64,000 nucleotides of DNA, from positions 1 through 64,000 of the forward strand of contig NZ_LQPT01000016.1 in the NCBI RefSeq assembly GCF_002102355.1, in the 5' to 3' direction. How positions within the stretch are numbered: position 1 is the first letter of the stretch; each line of letters starts with the position of its first letter. The notes beneath the pieces are model-generated. The model made no database searches, was not told the origin of the DNA, and saw only the letters and a program-made list of their open reading frames with translations. The stretch comes from Mycobacterium sherrisii (GTDB lineage: Bacteria > Actinomycetota > Actinomycetes > Mycobacteriales > Mycobacteriaceae). Made by a program: the position numbers and the translations under genes. This document shows, in pieces, positions 9,028-17,932 of the stretch.

Positions 9028-9868
9028 GCGTCGACTCTAGGTCGGTCGAGGTAGACAACGTCCGCCACGCTTCGATGTCGGCTTGCAGATCCGCAATCTT
9101 GGCTTCCGCCGCGGCGACACAGTCGGCGCCCAGCAGCAGATGCACCGGCGGCTCAGCGGCCGAGGCGATGTCGACGATGGCCGCGGCCGCCTTGATCGGG
9201 TCGCCCGGCTGGGCGTGGTTGACGTCCGCGGCGCGGGCACGCACCGCCCCGGCGGTCGCGTCGTAGTCGGCGATGACGTTGGCTTCGGTCTCGAGGCTGG
9301 ACCCGTCGAGGAAGTCGGTGCGGAAGTAGCCGGGTTCGACGATGGTGACCCGGATGCCCAGCGGCCGCACCTCTTTGGCCAGCGCCTCGCTGAAGCCTTC
9401 GAGCGCAAACTTGGTCGAGCAGTAGATGCCCCAGCCGGGGCTGCCGATTAGTCCGCCGACCGAGCTGAGGTTGATGATGTGGCCGTCGCGCTGAGCGCGC
9501 ATCACCGGCAGCACGGCCCGCTGCACGTTCAGGGTGCCGAACACGTTGACCTCGTAGACGGCCCGGACCGCGGCGTCGGAGGCCTCCTCCACGGCGCCGA
9601 GCAGACCGCGGCCGGCGTTGTTCACCAGGACATCGATCCGGCCGAACGTGTCGACGGCCGACTGCACCGCCCGCGCGGCCTGCTCGGCGTCGGTGACGTC
9701 GAGGTCGATGGCCAGCAGCGCGTCACCGGCGTCGGGCAGGTGGTCCAGGATCTGCGCGGCGCGCCGCGCGGTCGCCACCACCCGGTCGCCCTGCGCCAGA
9801 ATCTTGCGGGCGATCTCGAGTCCGAACCCGCGCGAGGCTCCGGTGAGAAACCAGACTTTCTCCGACAC
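9005..9868 (-). CDS. Short-chain dehydrogenase/reductase
   Basis: Classical SDR of 287 residues. The NAD(P) motif TGASRGFG lies at residues 9-16, NNAG near 88, the catalytic Ser in INLSSVGG and the YCSTK motif carry the active site. An Arg after the glycine motif (TARRAA) suggests NADP preference. The C-terminal 50 residues extend beyond the core fold and resemble SDRs acting on bulky alcohols or ketones, but the substrate is unknown. The gene lies upstream of the nitroreductase and overlaps it by 23 bp. In M. tuberculosis this position holds Rv3369 instead, so this is a local difference. Confidence 0.88.
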   Translation of the reverse strand: MSEKVWFLTGASRGFGLEIARKILAQGDRVVATARRAAQILDHLPDAGDALLAIDLDVTDAEQAARAVQSAVDTFGRIDVLVNNAGRGLLGAVEEASDAAVRAVYEVNVFGTLNVQRAVLPVMRAQRDGHIINLSSVGGLIGSPGWGIYCSTKFALEGFSEALAKEVRPLGIRVTIVEPGYFRTDFLDGSSLETEANVIADYDATAGAVRARAADVNHAQPGDPIKAAAAIVDIASAAEPPVHLLLGADCVAAAEAKIADLQADIEAWRTLSTSTDLESTHDPGSLR

Positions 9869-9891
9869 GTCTTCTCCTTTTCTCCTTCAGG

Positions 9892-10236
9892 TCAGGTTGC
9901 GGGCGGCGGGGGCTGGTCGGGTGGGATCGCGCCGGCGCAGCCACCGGGCGGGGGCGGGCCCGGGAGAGGTTCGTCACCGCCGACGCAGTCGTAGTGAAAC
10001 TGCGGCCCGGCGATCGAGGATTTCATCCACTGGTGCCAAAATGGCCCGTCGGGGTACTTGTCTCCGTCGCACACCGCCAAACTGCCGTAGCCCCAACGAC
10101 CGCCCGGGCAGTCGCCTTTTGTCATGTCCGGCTGATGCGGGTCAGCCGGATCTGCTTTGGCCACGGCGGGGAAAAGAACAACCGCCGCAGCGCAACCCAA
10201 TAGCGCAATGCCGCGGCGAGTGCCCCTGAACTTCAT
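9892..10236 (-). CDS. Small secreted Cys/Pro-rich protein
   Basis: Predicted exported protein of 114 residues. A signal peptide (basic MKFRGTRRG, hydrophobic IALLGCAAAVVLFPAV, cleavage likely after AKA) is followed by a mature region with four cysteines, the run YGSLAVCDGDKYPDGPFWHQWM and a Pro-rich tail. I know this layout from short mycobacterial secreted proteins of unknown function; no enzyme motif is present. It lies 57 bp downstream of dnaE2 on the same strand, so read-through from the SOS promoter is possible. The ATG at 10236 places the signal peptide correctly. Confidence 0.75.
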   Translation of the reverse strand: MKFRGTRRGIALLGCAAAVVLFPAVAKADPADPHQPDMTKGDCPGGRWGYGSLAVCDGDKYPDGPFWHQWMKSSIAGPQFHYDCVGGDEPLPGPPPPGGCAGAIPPDQPPPPAT

Positions 10237-10269
10237 TCCGGCTTCCTTGAAACTGTAGTCAATACAACT

Positions 10270-10299
10270 GATTCCAAGCGATTCCAAGCGATTCTAGCG
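10270..10299. repeat. 10-bp tandem repeat at the dnaE2 3' end
   Basis: Three successive 10-bp units, two exact (attccaagcg) and one divergent (attctagcga), span the last bases of dnaE2 including its stop codon and the start of the spacer to the secreted protein. The third unit supplies the dnaE2 TAG. Function is unknown; it may be a slippage-generated microsatellite. Confidence 0.75.
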
Positions 10300-13200
10300 A
10301 AAGTCCCGGGATTTCGAGCCGACGGCCAGGGTGAGGCGGCCCAGCCGCTCGGCCACCACAGTGACTGCGCCGCTGGCATTTTGGACCTGGCCGCGCACCA
10401 GCATCGCCGGGGCGGTGTTGGCCAGTCTGCGGTGCCGGGCCCACACCGCGGGAGTGCAGAGCACATTGACCATCCCGGTCTCGTCCTCGAGGTTGATAAA
10501 CGTCACGCCTTGCGCCGTGCCGGGCCGTTGCCGGTGGGTCACCGCGCCGGCGATCAGCACCCGATCGCCGTCGGGCACGCTCAACAGCGCCTCGGCGGGT
10601 ACCACGCCCATCGCGTCCAGGTCGGCCCGCAGGAACTGGGTCGGGTAGCTGTCCGGGGAGATGCCGGTGGCCCACACGTCGGCGGCGGCCAGCTCCAGAT
10701 CGCTCATCCCGGGCAGCGCCGGCACGTGGGATGACGAGCCCACGCCGGGCAACCGGTCCGGGCGTTGGGTGGCCGCGGCCCCGGCCGCCCACAACCCCTC
10801 CCGCCGCGACACCCCGAAACAGCCCAGCGCCCCCGCCGTCGCCAACGCTTCGGTCTGCGGTACCGAAAGCTGGATCCGGGTCGTCAGGTCCAGCAGAGAA
10901 GCAAAGGGGCCGTTGACTTTTCGCTCCTCAACCAGCTTGTCGGCCAGATCCTCGCCGATATGGCGAACCGCCCCCAACCCGAGCCGGACCTCGGTGCCGG
11001 CATTCTCCAGGGTGGCGTGCGTCAGGCTGGCGTTGACATCGGGGCCGTGCACCAGCACACCGTGTCGGCGCGCGTCGGCCACCAGCGACTGCGGTGAATA
11101 GAAACCCATCGGCTGGGCGCGCAGCAGCGCCGCGCAGAACGCGGCCGGGTGGTGCAACTTGAACCACGACGAATAGAACACCAGCGACGCGAAGGACAGC
11201 GCATGGCTTTCCGGGAAGCCGAAATTGGCGAACGCCTCCAGTTTTTCGTAGGTCCGGTCGATCACCTCGTCGGTGGCCCCGTGCAAGCTGCGCATGCCGT
11301 CGTAGAACCGGCCGCGTAGCCGTCGCATCCGCTCGGTCGAACGCTTGGATCCCATGGCGCGGCGCAATTGGTCGGCCTCGGCGGCGGAGAAGCCGGCGCA
11401 GTCGACCGCCAGTTGCATCAGCTGCTCTTGGAACAGTGGCACTCCCAACGTCTTTCGCAGTGCCGGTTCCATGGACGGGTGGTCGTAGACGACCGGGTCT
11501 AGGCCGTTGCGCCGCCGAATGTAGGGATGCACCGATCCGCCCTGGATGGGCCCGGGACGGATCAGCGCGACCTCGACCACCAGGTCGTAGAACACCCGCG
11601 GCTTCAACCGGGGCAACGTCGCCATCTGGGCGCGCGACTCCACCTGGAACACTCCGACGGAATCGGCGCGGGACAGCATTTCGTAGACCGCCGGCTCGGA
11701 GAGGTCGAGTTTGGCCAGGTCCACCTCGATGCCCTTGTGCTCGGCCACCAGATCTATCGCGTAGTGCAGCGCCGAGAGCATACCCAGCCCGAGCAGGTCG
11801 AACTTCACCAAACCGATGGCCGCGCAGTCGTCTTTGTCCCATTGCAGGACACTGCGATTCTCCATCCGCGCCCATTCCACGGGGCACACGTCGGCGATCG
11901 GACGGTCACAGATCACCATGCCGCCGGAATGAATCCCCATGTGCCGCGGCAAGTTCCGGATCTGATTGGCCAGGTCGATCACCTGTTCGGGGATGCCCTC
12001 GACATCGGGTGAATCGGCCAGCCCGTTCCAGTGGTTGACCTGCTTGCTCCACGCGTCCTGCTGCCCCTGCGAGTAACCCAGGGCGCGTGCCATGTCGCGC
12101 ACCGCGATCTTTCCCCGGTAGGTGATGACGTTGGCGACCTGAGCGGCGTAGTCACGACCGTATTTGTCGTAAACGTACTGGATGACCTTTTCCCGCTGAT
12201 CCGACTCGATGTCCATGTCGATGTCGGGCGGCCCGTCGCGGGCCGGCGACAGGAACCGCTCGAACAACAGCTCGTTGACCACCGGATCCACCGCGGTCAC
12301 ACCGAGGGCGTAACAGACCGCGGAGTTGGCTGCCGATCCCCTGCCCTGACACAGGATGTTGTTGCACCGGCAGAACCGGGCAATATCGTGCACCACCAGG
12401 AAGTAGCCCGGAAAACTCAGCTGCGCAATGACTTTCAACTCACGTTCAATCTGGGCGTACGCGCGCGGCGCGCTCTCCGGCGGCCCGTAGCGTTCCCGTG
12501 CCCCCGCCATCGTCAGCTGCCGCAGCCAGCTGTCCTCGGTGTGGCCGGCGGGCACGTCGAACGGCGGCAACTGCGGCGCGATCAGCGCCAGCCCGAACGC
12601 ACACTGCTCGCCGAGTTCGGCGGCGGCGGCCACCACGTCAGGTCCCCCGAAAGGCACCCGTGCGAACAGCCGGGCCATCTCCGCACCGGACCGCAGATGC
12701 GAGCCACCCAGCGGGGCCAACCATCCGGCGGCCGAATCCAGCGACCGCCGCGCCCGGATCGCGCCCATCGCCATGGCCAGCCGGCGCCGCGACGGCCCCG
12801 CGAAATGCGCGCCGGTGGTGGCGACGACGCCGACGCCGAAACGCGGCGCCAACCCGGCCAGCACCGCATTGCGTTCGTCGTCGAGGGGTTGACCGTGATG
12901 GGTGAGCTCGATGCTGACCCGGTGCACACCGAACCGGTCCACCAGGTCGGCCAGCGCCCGCTCGGCCGCCGATGGGCCGCCCTCGGAAAGCGCCTGGCGC
13001 ACATGGCCTTTGCGGCAACCGGTCAGGATGTGCCAATGCCCGCCCGCCGCCTCGGTCAGGGTGTCGATGTCGAAGCGCAACTTGCCCTTCTCCCCACCGG
13101 CCAGCTGGGCCGCGGCCAGCTGCCGCGACAGCCGCCGGTAGCCCTCCGGGCCGCGGGCCAGCACCAGCAGATGCGGGCCGGGCGGGTCCGGCGTTTCGGT

Positions 13201-13593
13201 GCGCGGAACCGGCGACAGCGACAGCTCGGCGCCGAACACGGTACGCACGTCGAGTTCGGCCGCCGCCTCGGCGAACCGCACCGCACCGTACAGACCGTTG
13301 TGGTCGGTCAGCGCCAGCGCGCGCAGACCCAGCCGGGCGGCCTCCTCCACCATCTCCTCGGGTGTGCTGGCCCCGTCCAGGAAGCTGTACGCCGAATGCG
13401 CGTGCAGCTCGGCGTAGGCGACGGGCGAGCGGGCCGCCCGACCACCGTCTGGTGGCCGATAGGCCGGGCGCTTACGCGACCAGGGAGCCTCCGGCGCGGG
13501 CTCCGCGGCAATCGGCGTGCCGGCGTGCCGCGGTTTGCTGTCGAGCAGCCGCTCCATCTCCGCCCAACTGCGCGGCTCGTTGCTGAAACCCAT
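10294..13593 (-). CDS. dnaE2: Error-prone DNA polymerase III alpha subunit DnaE2
   Basis: C-family DNA polymerase of 1099 residues responsible for damage-induced mutagenesis together with ImuA' and ImuB, acting at stalled forks. The N-terminal PHP domain begins AELHAHSAYSFLDGAS near residue 57. The palm carries DGPPDIDMDIESDQREKVI, and the fingers and tandem HhH regions follow. The C-terminal OB fold ends in VVAERLGRLTLAVGSKSRDFR. This is shorter than replicative DnaE1, as expected for DnaE2, which lacks the extra C-terminal domain. A LexA box sits 13 bp upstream of the ATG. The imuA'-imuB pair lies 9 kb away under an identical box. Confidence 0.97.
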   Translation of the reverse strand: MGFSNEPRSWAEMERLLDSKPRHAGTPIAAEPAPEAPWSRKRPAYRPPDGGRAARSPVAYAELHAHSAYSFLDGASTPEEMVEEAARLGLRALALTDHNGLYGAVRFAEAAAELDVRTVFGAELSLSPVPRTETPDPPGPHLLVLARGPEGYRRLSRQLAAAQLAGGEKGKLRFDIDTLTEAAGGHWHILTGCRKGHVRQALSEGGPSAAERALADLVDRFGVHRVSIELTHHGQPLDDERNAVLAGLAPRFGVGVVATTGAHFAGPSRRRLAMAMGAIRARRSLDSAAGWLAPLGGSHLRSGAEMARLFARVPFGGPDVVAAAAELGEQCAFGLALIAPQLPPFDVPAGHTEDSWLRQLTMAGARERYGPPESAPRAYAQIERELKVIAQLSFPGYFLVVHDIARFCRCNNILCQGRGSAANSAVCYALGVTAVDPVVNELLFERFLSPARDGPPDIDMDIESDQREKVIQYVYDKYGRDYAAQVANVITYRGKIAVRDMARALGYSQGQQDAWSKQVNHWNGLADSPDVEGIPEQVIDLANQIRNLPRHMGIHSGGMVICDRPIADVCPVEWARMENRSVLQWDKDDCAAIGLVKFDLLGLGMLSALHYAIDLVAEHKGIEVDLAKLDLSEPAVYEMLSRADSVGVFQVESRAQMATLPRLKPRVFYDLVVEVALIRPGPIQGGSVHPYIRRRNGLDPVVYDHPSMEPALRKTLGVPLFQEQLMQLAVDCAGFSAAEADQLRRAMGSKRSTERMRRLRGRFYDGMRSLHGATDEVIDRTYEKLEAFANFGFPESHALSFASLVFYSSWFKLHHPAAFCAALLRAQPMGFYSPQSLVADARRHGVLVHGPDVNASLTHATLENAGTEVRLGLGAVRHIGEDLADKLVEERKVNGPFASLLDLTTRIQLSVPQTEALATAGALGCFGVSRREGLWAAGAAATQRPDRLPGVGSSSHVPALPGMSDLELAAADVWATGISPDSYPTQFLRADLDAMGVVPAEALLSVPDGDRVLIAGAVTHRQRPGTAQGVTFINLEDETGMVNVLCTPAVWARHRRLANTAPAMLVRGQVQNASGAVTVVAERLGRLTLAVGSKSRDFR

Positions 13594-13605
13594 CCGAACA
13601 GTCTA

Positions 13606-13621
13606 TCGAATGTATGTTCGA
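13606..13621. promoter_or_regulatory. LexA (SOS) box of dnaE2
   Basis: The 16-mer tcgaatgtatgttcga matches the mycobacterial SOS box TCGAAC-N4-GTTCGA with one mismatch in the left arm. It lies just upstream of the dnaE2 start and within the divergent region shared with the acyltransferase gene. The same 16 bases recur at 24628-24643. Confidence 0.93.
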
Positions 13622-13757
13622 TTACGTGCAGGGTTGTTAAAGCTGTTGTTAAACGGGGCTTCAACTTCTAAACACAGTCTTAACGGACTAGGACCTACCG
13701 CGATCGCACCGCCGCGACGAATACTGGTACGGAGCCGACGACGGGCGGGAACTGCAG

Positions 13758-15113
13758 ATGGTACAGCTGACAGCGGCATTGGATACGGGCTTGCGCGCGG
13801 CTGCGGATCCGGATCGGCAGGCCGGCATGGTGACCGGTGCGGTCGCCATCATCGACGGCCCGGCGCCCAACTTGGGTCGGCTCAAAGCCCTTTTGGCAGA
13901 ACGTATTCTCGCAGTACCGCGATGCACCCAGGTGTTGCGCACGCACCCGCTCAGCGGCGCGGCGCACTGGACCGACGACCCGGCGTTCGACCCCGGCCAT
14001 CACCTGCACCGGGTTGCGGTTGCCCGCCCCGGCGACGAAGCCGACCTGTCGCGGGCGGTCGCCCACGCCATGGCACGGCCCCTCGACCCGGACCGGCCGC
14101 CGTGGGAGTGCTGGGCCGTCGAAGGCCTGCGCGGCACGTGGGCGGTCCTGATCAAGGTTCACTACCACCTCGCCGAGATCATCCCGGCCGCGCACCTGCT
14201 GACCCGGCTCTGCGACGACGCCGACGGTAAGATGTTCGCCAATCAGCCTGTGTCCGAACCGGATCCGCCGCCACCGATCCGCAAGGGCGGCTGGGCCGGG
14301 GCCCTGGAGATGGCCCTGGAGTCGGCCCTCGAGATCACCAACAACCTGGCCGACACCATCTGGTCGGCGGCGCGGATCTCGTCGGCCGCCCCGGTGGTCA
14401 CGATGCGCCGCTACGGCACCGTGCGTGTTCCGCTGGCCGCGGTGGACGCGGTGTGCGGCAAGTTCCGGGTGACGACCAACGACGTGGCACTCGCCGCGAT
14501 CACCGAGGGCTTCCGCGCGATGCTGCTGCATCGCGGCGAACAGCCCCGACCGGGGTCGGTGCGCACCCTGGACAGGGCCGACGACATCGCCGGCAAGCTG
14601 CCCTACCTCCCGGTCGAGCACACCGACCCGGTGCAGCGGCTGCGGATCGTGCACAGCAGACTGAACACGCCCAAGCCCGATGGTCGGCCGAGTTTCATGC
14701 CGATAACGCCGATAGCCCTGTGCGCCAAGGCATTTCAATTAGTGCTGAGCCGGCTGCCGCAGCCCGGCGTGGTGACGCTTGCGACCAACGCCCCCGGGCC
14801 GCGGCACCGGTTGGCGCTGATGGGCGCCACGGTGGAACGGCTACTGCCGATCCCGCCGACGGCCTCGCAGCTGCCCAGCGGGGTCGCCGTGCTCAGCTAC
14901 GGCGACGAGCTGATTTTCGGCATCACCGCCGAGTACGACGCCGCGCCGGAACTCCAGCAGGTCGCCGCCGGAATCGAACGGGAGATGGCGCGTTTGACCG
15001 CGCTCAGCCAGGACTCCGTCCTGTTGTTCAGCAGCGATCGCCGCGGCCGCCGGGCCCGCGCGCTGCCGCGCGGCGTGCCGCCGACCCATCCGAGCGCGCG
15101 GGCGCGGCACTGA
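13758..15113 (+). CDS. Wax ester synthase/diacylglycerol acyltransferase family, degenerate active site (Rv3371-like)
   Basis: WS/DGAT (Tgs) family protein of 451 residues, by position and sequence the counterpart of Rv3371. Family members make triacylglycerol or wax esters from acyl-CoA. The body is recognisable from DPAFDPGHHLHRVAV, the PWE motif near 115 and the C-terminal NAPGPRHRLALMGA. The catalytic HHxxxDG motif is altered: the aligned stretch at residues 134-141 reads VHYHLAEI, so the second His, the Asp and the Gly are replaced by Tyr, Glu and Ile. Activity is therefore doubtful or relies on another His (137). It is divergent from dnaE2 and followed 41 bp later by otsB2. Confidence 0.88.
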   Translation: MVQLTAALDTGLRAAADPDRQAGMVTGAVAIIDGPAPNLGRLKALLAERILAVPRCTQVLRTHPLSGAAHWTDDPAFDPGHHLHRVAVARPGDEADLSRAVAHAMARPLDPDRPPWECWAVEGLRGTWAVLIKVHYHLAEIIPAAHLLTRLCDDADGKMFANQPVSEPDPPPPIRKGGWAGALEMALESALEITNNLADTIWSAARISSAAPVVTMRRYGTVRVPLAAVDAVCGKFRVTTNDVALAAITEGFRAMLLHRGEQPRPGSVRTLDRADDIAGKLPYLPVEHTDPVQRLRIVHSRLNTPKPDGRPSFMPITPIALCAKAFQLVLSRLPQPGVVTLATNAPGPRHRLALMGATVERLLPIPPTASQLPSGVAVLSYGDELIFGITAEYDAAPELQQVAAGIEREMARLTALSQDSVLLFSSDRRGRRARALPRGVPPTHPSARARH

Positions 15114-15154
15114 CCCGGACCGGGCGGGGGCGATCACCGTGAGAAGGTGGATCG

Positions 15155-16240
15155 GTGCCCGACTCGGAGCCGCTACTCATCGACCCGCGCCGTCACGACG
15201 CGGTGCTCTTCGATGCCGCGCTGGATATTCCGCCCGCGTTGGCCACGCAACTGCGTGACGCCGGCGTCACCACGGACACCTTCACCTCGGCCGACGACCT
15301 GCGGGGCATTCGGGCCGGACGCTGCGCGGTCGTGGCCGCGAGCGAGGCGACGGCCACGACCGCCCGCGATGGCGGGTTCGCGTTGGTGATCGACGCGCAG
15401 GAGCTGAGCAGCGTCACCGTCCGCGCCGGCGACCGGCGCATGTCCCAGCTCGCCGACGCATCCCGGCTGCTTGACGAGGACCTCCCCGGCAGGCACCCGG
15501 CGGTGTTCTTCGACTTCGACGGCACGCTGTCGGACATCGTCGACGATCCGGACGCGGCCCAACTGGTCGCCGGGGGCAGGGCGGCGCTGCAGCGGTTGGC
15601 CGCGCGGTGCCCGGTCGCGATCTTGTCAGGCCGCGACCTGGCCGACGTGACGAAGCGGGTCGGACTGCCCGGCATCTGGTACGCCGGCAGCCACGGATTC
15701 GAACTGACCGCGCCGGACGGGACCCACCACCAGAACGAGGCCGCGGCCGCGACCGTGCCGGTGCTGACCCAGGCGGCCGACCAGCTGCGCGAGCGGCTCG
15801 GCGCCATTCCCGGAGTCGTGGTGGAACACAAGCGATTTGGCGTGGCCGTGCATTACCGCAATGCGGCACGCGAGCGTGTCGGTGAGGTGGCGGCTGCGGT
15901 GCGCGCCGCGGGACGCCGTGACGGGTTGCGGGTGACCACCGGCCGCGAGGTCATCGAACTGCGTCCCGACGTCGACTGGGACAAGGGCAAAACCCTGCGC
16001 TGGGTGATCGATCATTTGGCCGGCGCGGCGCAGGTGACCCCGATCTATCTCGGCGACGACATCACCGACGAGGACGCGTTCGACGCGGTGCGTGACGACC
16101 CGGCCGCGGGCATTCCGATCCTGGTGCGGCACAACGACGACGGCGACCGGGCGACCGCCGCGATCTACGCGCTGGACAGCCCGGCCCGGGTCGCCCAGTT
16201 CGTCGACCGGCTGGCCCGCCAGCTGGCCGCGACCGGTTAG
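15155..16240 (+). CDS. otsB2: Trehalose-6-phosphate phosphatase OtsB2
   Basis: HAD-superfamily phosphatase of 361 residues that dephosphorylates trehalose 6-phosphate, the last step of the OtsA/OtsB route and essential in M. tuberculosis. The catalytic motif DFDGTLSDI has its nucleophile at D120 and acid/base at D122. Motif II is ILSGRD, followed by WYAGSHGFEL, and motif IV is LGDDITDEDAF. An N-terminal domain of about 110 residues, also found in the mycobacterial enzyme, precedes the HAD core. The start is GTG at 15155. The stop overlaps the convergent htdY stop by 3 bp. Confidence 0.95.
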   Translation: MPDSEPLLIDPRRHDAVLFDAALDIPPALATQLRDAGVTTDTFTSADDLRGIRAGRCAVVAASEATATTARDGGFALVIDAQELSSVTVRAGDRRMSQLADASRLLDEDLPGRHPAVFFDFDGTLSDIVDDPDAAQLVAGGRAALQRLAARCPVAILSGRDLADVTKRVGLPGIWYAGSHGFELTAPDGTHHQNEAAAATVPVLTQAADQLRERLGAIPGVVVEHKRFGVAVHYRNAARERVGEVAAAVRAAGRRDGLRVTTGREVIELRPDVDWDKGKTLRWVIDHLAGAAQVTPIYLGDDITDEDAFDAVRDDPAAGIPILVRHNDDGDRATAAIYALDSPARVAQFVDRLARQLAATG

Positions 16241-17109
16241 CTCTCGGTGTACTCCACCGCACCGTCGTCGAGCACCACGCGCGCGTCGGCGCCGTCGGCC
16301 CCGGACGCTTCGGTGCGGAACACCGCCCTGCCCGGCTCGGTACGCCAGATCAGCGTCGTCAACGTCTCACCGGGGAACACCGGCGAGGTGAAGCGCGAGT
16401 CGATCGAGACGATGTTGGCCGCCACGCCCTTGCCGAGCTCGGCGACCAGCGCACGGCCCGAGACCCCGTAGGTGCACAGGCCATGCAGGATCGGCTTGGG
16501 GAATCCGGCCAGCTCGCGGGCGAACCACGGGTCGCTGTGCAGCGGGTTGCGGTCCCCGGAGAGCCGGTAGATCAGCGCCTGATCCTCGCGGGTGGGCAGG
16601 GGGATCCGGGCGTCGGGCTCGCGGTCGGGAAATTCCGGCGCGACGGGCCGCTGACCCGGCTGACCACCGAAGCCGCCCTCGCCGCGCAGCACCAGCGTGG
16701 TGAGCGTCTCGGCGATCAGCTGGCCCGAGTCCGGGTCGGTGCCGCGCCCGCGCAGCATGACGATCGCGTTCTTGCCCTCACCCTTGTCCTGCAGATCGGC
16801 GACCTCGGTGACCACGGACAGCTTGCCCGCCGGCGGCAGCGGGGCGTGCAGGCGGATGCCTTGCGAACCGTGTAACAGCATGGCCCAGTTGAACTTTCCG
16901 ATCTTGCCGGCGGCCCCGAAGGCCGGGCAACAGATCACGGCGTAGGTGGGCAGCACCTGTTGGGTGATGTCGTGGCTGTTCTCGGTGGTAAACGACAAAT
17001 CGTCGAGACCCGCCCCGACACCGAGGGCGTACAGCATGGTGTCCCGATCGGTCCACTCGAACAACATCGGCTCGGTCACTGCGCCGATGGCAGTCGGGTC
17101 AATCGCCAT
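16237..17109 (-). CDS. htdY: 3-hydroxyacyl-thioester dehydratase HtdY (MaoC, double hotdog)
   Basis: Double-hotdog (R)-specific enoyl hydratase/dehydratase of 290 residues. Family members hydrate trans-2-enoyl thioesters and support fatty-acid turnover. The active-site hydratase 2 motif appears as YRLSGDRNPLHSDPWFA near residue 190, and the C-terminal repeat ends with HGLCTYGVSGRA and a final strand pair. I place the start at the ATG at 17109, preceded by GAGGAGA, although the frame stays open well upstream. The length then equals that of Rv3389c. It is divergent from lpqD and convergent with otsB2. Confidence 0.94.
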   Translation of the reverse strand: MAIDPTAIGAVTEPMLFEWTDRDTMLYALGVGAGLDDLSFTTENSHDITQQVLPTYAVICCPAFGAAGKIGKFNWAMLLHGSQGIRLHAPLPPAGKLSVVTEVADLQDKGEGKNAIVMLRGRGTDPDSGQLIAETLTTLVLRGEGGFGGQPGQRPVAPEFPDREPDARIPLPTREDQALIYRLSGDRNPLHSDPWFARELAGFPKPILHGLCTYGVSGRALVAELGKGVAANIVSIDSRFTSPVFPGETLTTLIWRTEPGRAVFRTEASGADGADARVVLDDGAVEYTES

Positions 17110-17202
17110 ACGAGTCTCCTCAATCTTGAAGATTCGAGCTTTTCCGCAGACAACCATTGCAAACCCTTCCCCCGGGGGCCGTCGGCAGGGCAGGCTATCG
17201 CC

Positions 17203-17913
17203 ATGGGGACGCGCAGCAAGTTCGGAAATGCCTCGAAGCTGGTGGCCATACTCGCCGCAACACTCGTCGCCGGTGCCTGCGGCGGTTCGACGCAGGCACG
17301 CTCGATCACGGTGACCTTCATCCGCAACGCCCAGACGCAAGCCGAAGCCGACGGCGTGATCAACACCGACCCGCCGGGCCCCGGACTCAGCGCCGAGGGC
17401 AAGGGCCAGGCCCAGCAGGTGGCCCACCAGAGCGGCCGCAACGACTTCGACGCGGTCTACGCCTCCGCCATGGCCGAGGCCCAGCAGACCGCCGGACCGC
17501 TGGCCGGCGAGCTCGGCAAACAGGTCGAAATCCTCAACGGTGTGCAATCGCTGAACGCCGGTTGGTACAACGGCAAACCCGAATCGATGTCGGGCGCGAC
17601 GTACCTGCTGGCGCCGGTCAATTGGATCGACGGCGACGTCGGCAACAGCATCCCGGGCTCGATCAGCGGGAAACAGTTCAACGATCAGTTCACCGCCGCC
17701 GTCAACAAGATCTACAACAGCGGCCACAGCAAACCGGTGGTGTTCTCCCAGGGCGCCGCGATCATGACGTGGACCCTGATGAACACCGTCAACGGCAAAA
17801 CGAGCCTGCTGACCAGCCATCCGCTGCCCAACATCGGCCGCGTGGTGATCACCGGCAATCCGACCAACGGGTGGACGCTGGTTGATTGGGACGGGATCCG
17901 TAACTTCAGCTGA
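17203..17913 (+). CDS. lpqD: Lipoprotein LpqD, histidine-phosphatase-like
   Basis: Predicted lipoprotein of 236 residues. A signal sequence (LVAILAATLVAGAC) ends at the lipid-modified Cys. The mature part has the phosphoglycerate-mutase/histidine-phosphatase fold: TFIRNAQTQAEADG aligns with the catalytic RHGxT motif and GLSAEGKGQAQQVA with the next helix. The catalytic His is replaced by Asn (RNA in place of RHG), so ordinary phosphatase chemistry is unlikely. The gene matches Rv3390 in order and length. It begins 94 bp from the divergent htdY start and stops 19 bp before the acyl-CoA reductase ATG. Confidence 0.9.
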   Translation: MGTRSKFGNASKLVAILAATLVAGACGGSTQARSITVTFIRNAQTQAEADGVINTDPPGPGLSAEGKGQAQQVAHQSGRNDFDAVYASAMAEAQQTAGPLAGELGKQVEILNGVQSLNAGWYNGKPESMSGATYLLAPVNWIDGDVGNSIPGSISGKQFNDQFTAAVNKIYNSGHSKPVVFSQGAAIMTWTLMNTVNGKTSLLTSHPLPNIGRVVITGNPTNGWTLVDWDGIRNFS

Positions 17914-17932
17914 ACCCCGCTACCATGACTGC

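Noticed and set aside
10254-10260. TGTAGTC half-site upstream of the small secreted protein
   Set aside because: It matches one arm of the dioxygenase operators but has no facing arm, so it is probably chance.
12031-13671. 546-codon plus-strand frame opposite dnaE2
   Set aside because: Shadow of the dnaE2 codon pattern; it also runs through the SOS box region and has no homology.
13687-13697. Possible DosR half-site before the acyltransferase gene
   Set aside because: Only ggact is shared and the second arm is absent, so the DosR consensus is not met.
17110-17820. N-terminal extension of the htdY frame
   Set aside because: It overlaps lpqD antisense, has no homology, and a good GAGGAGA site precedes the ATG at 17109.
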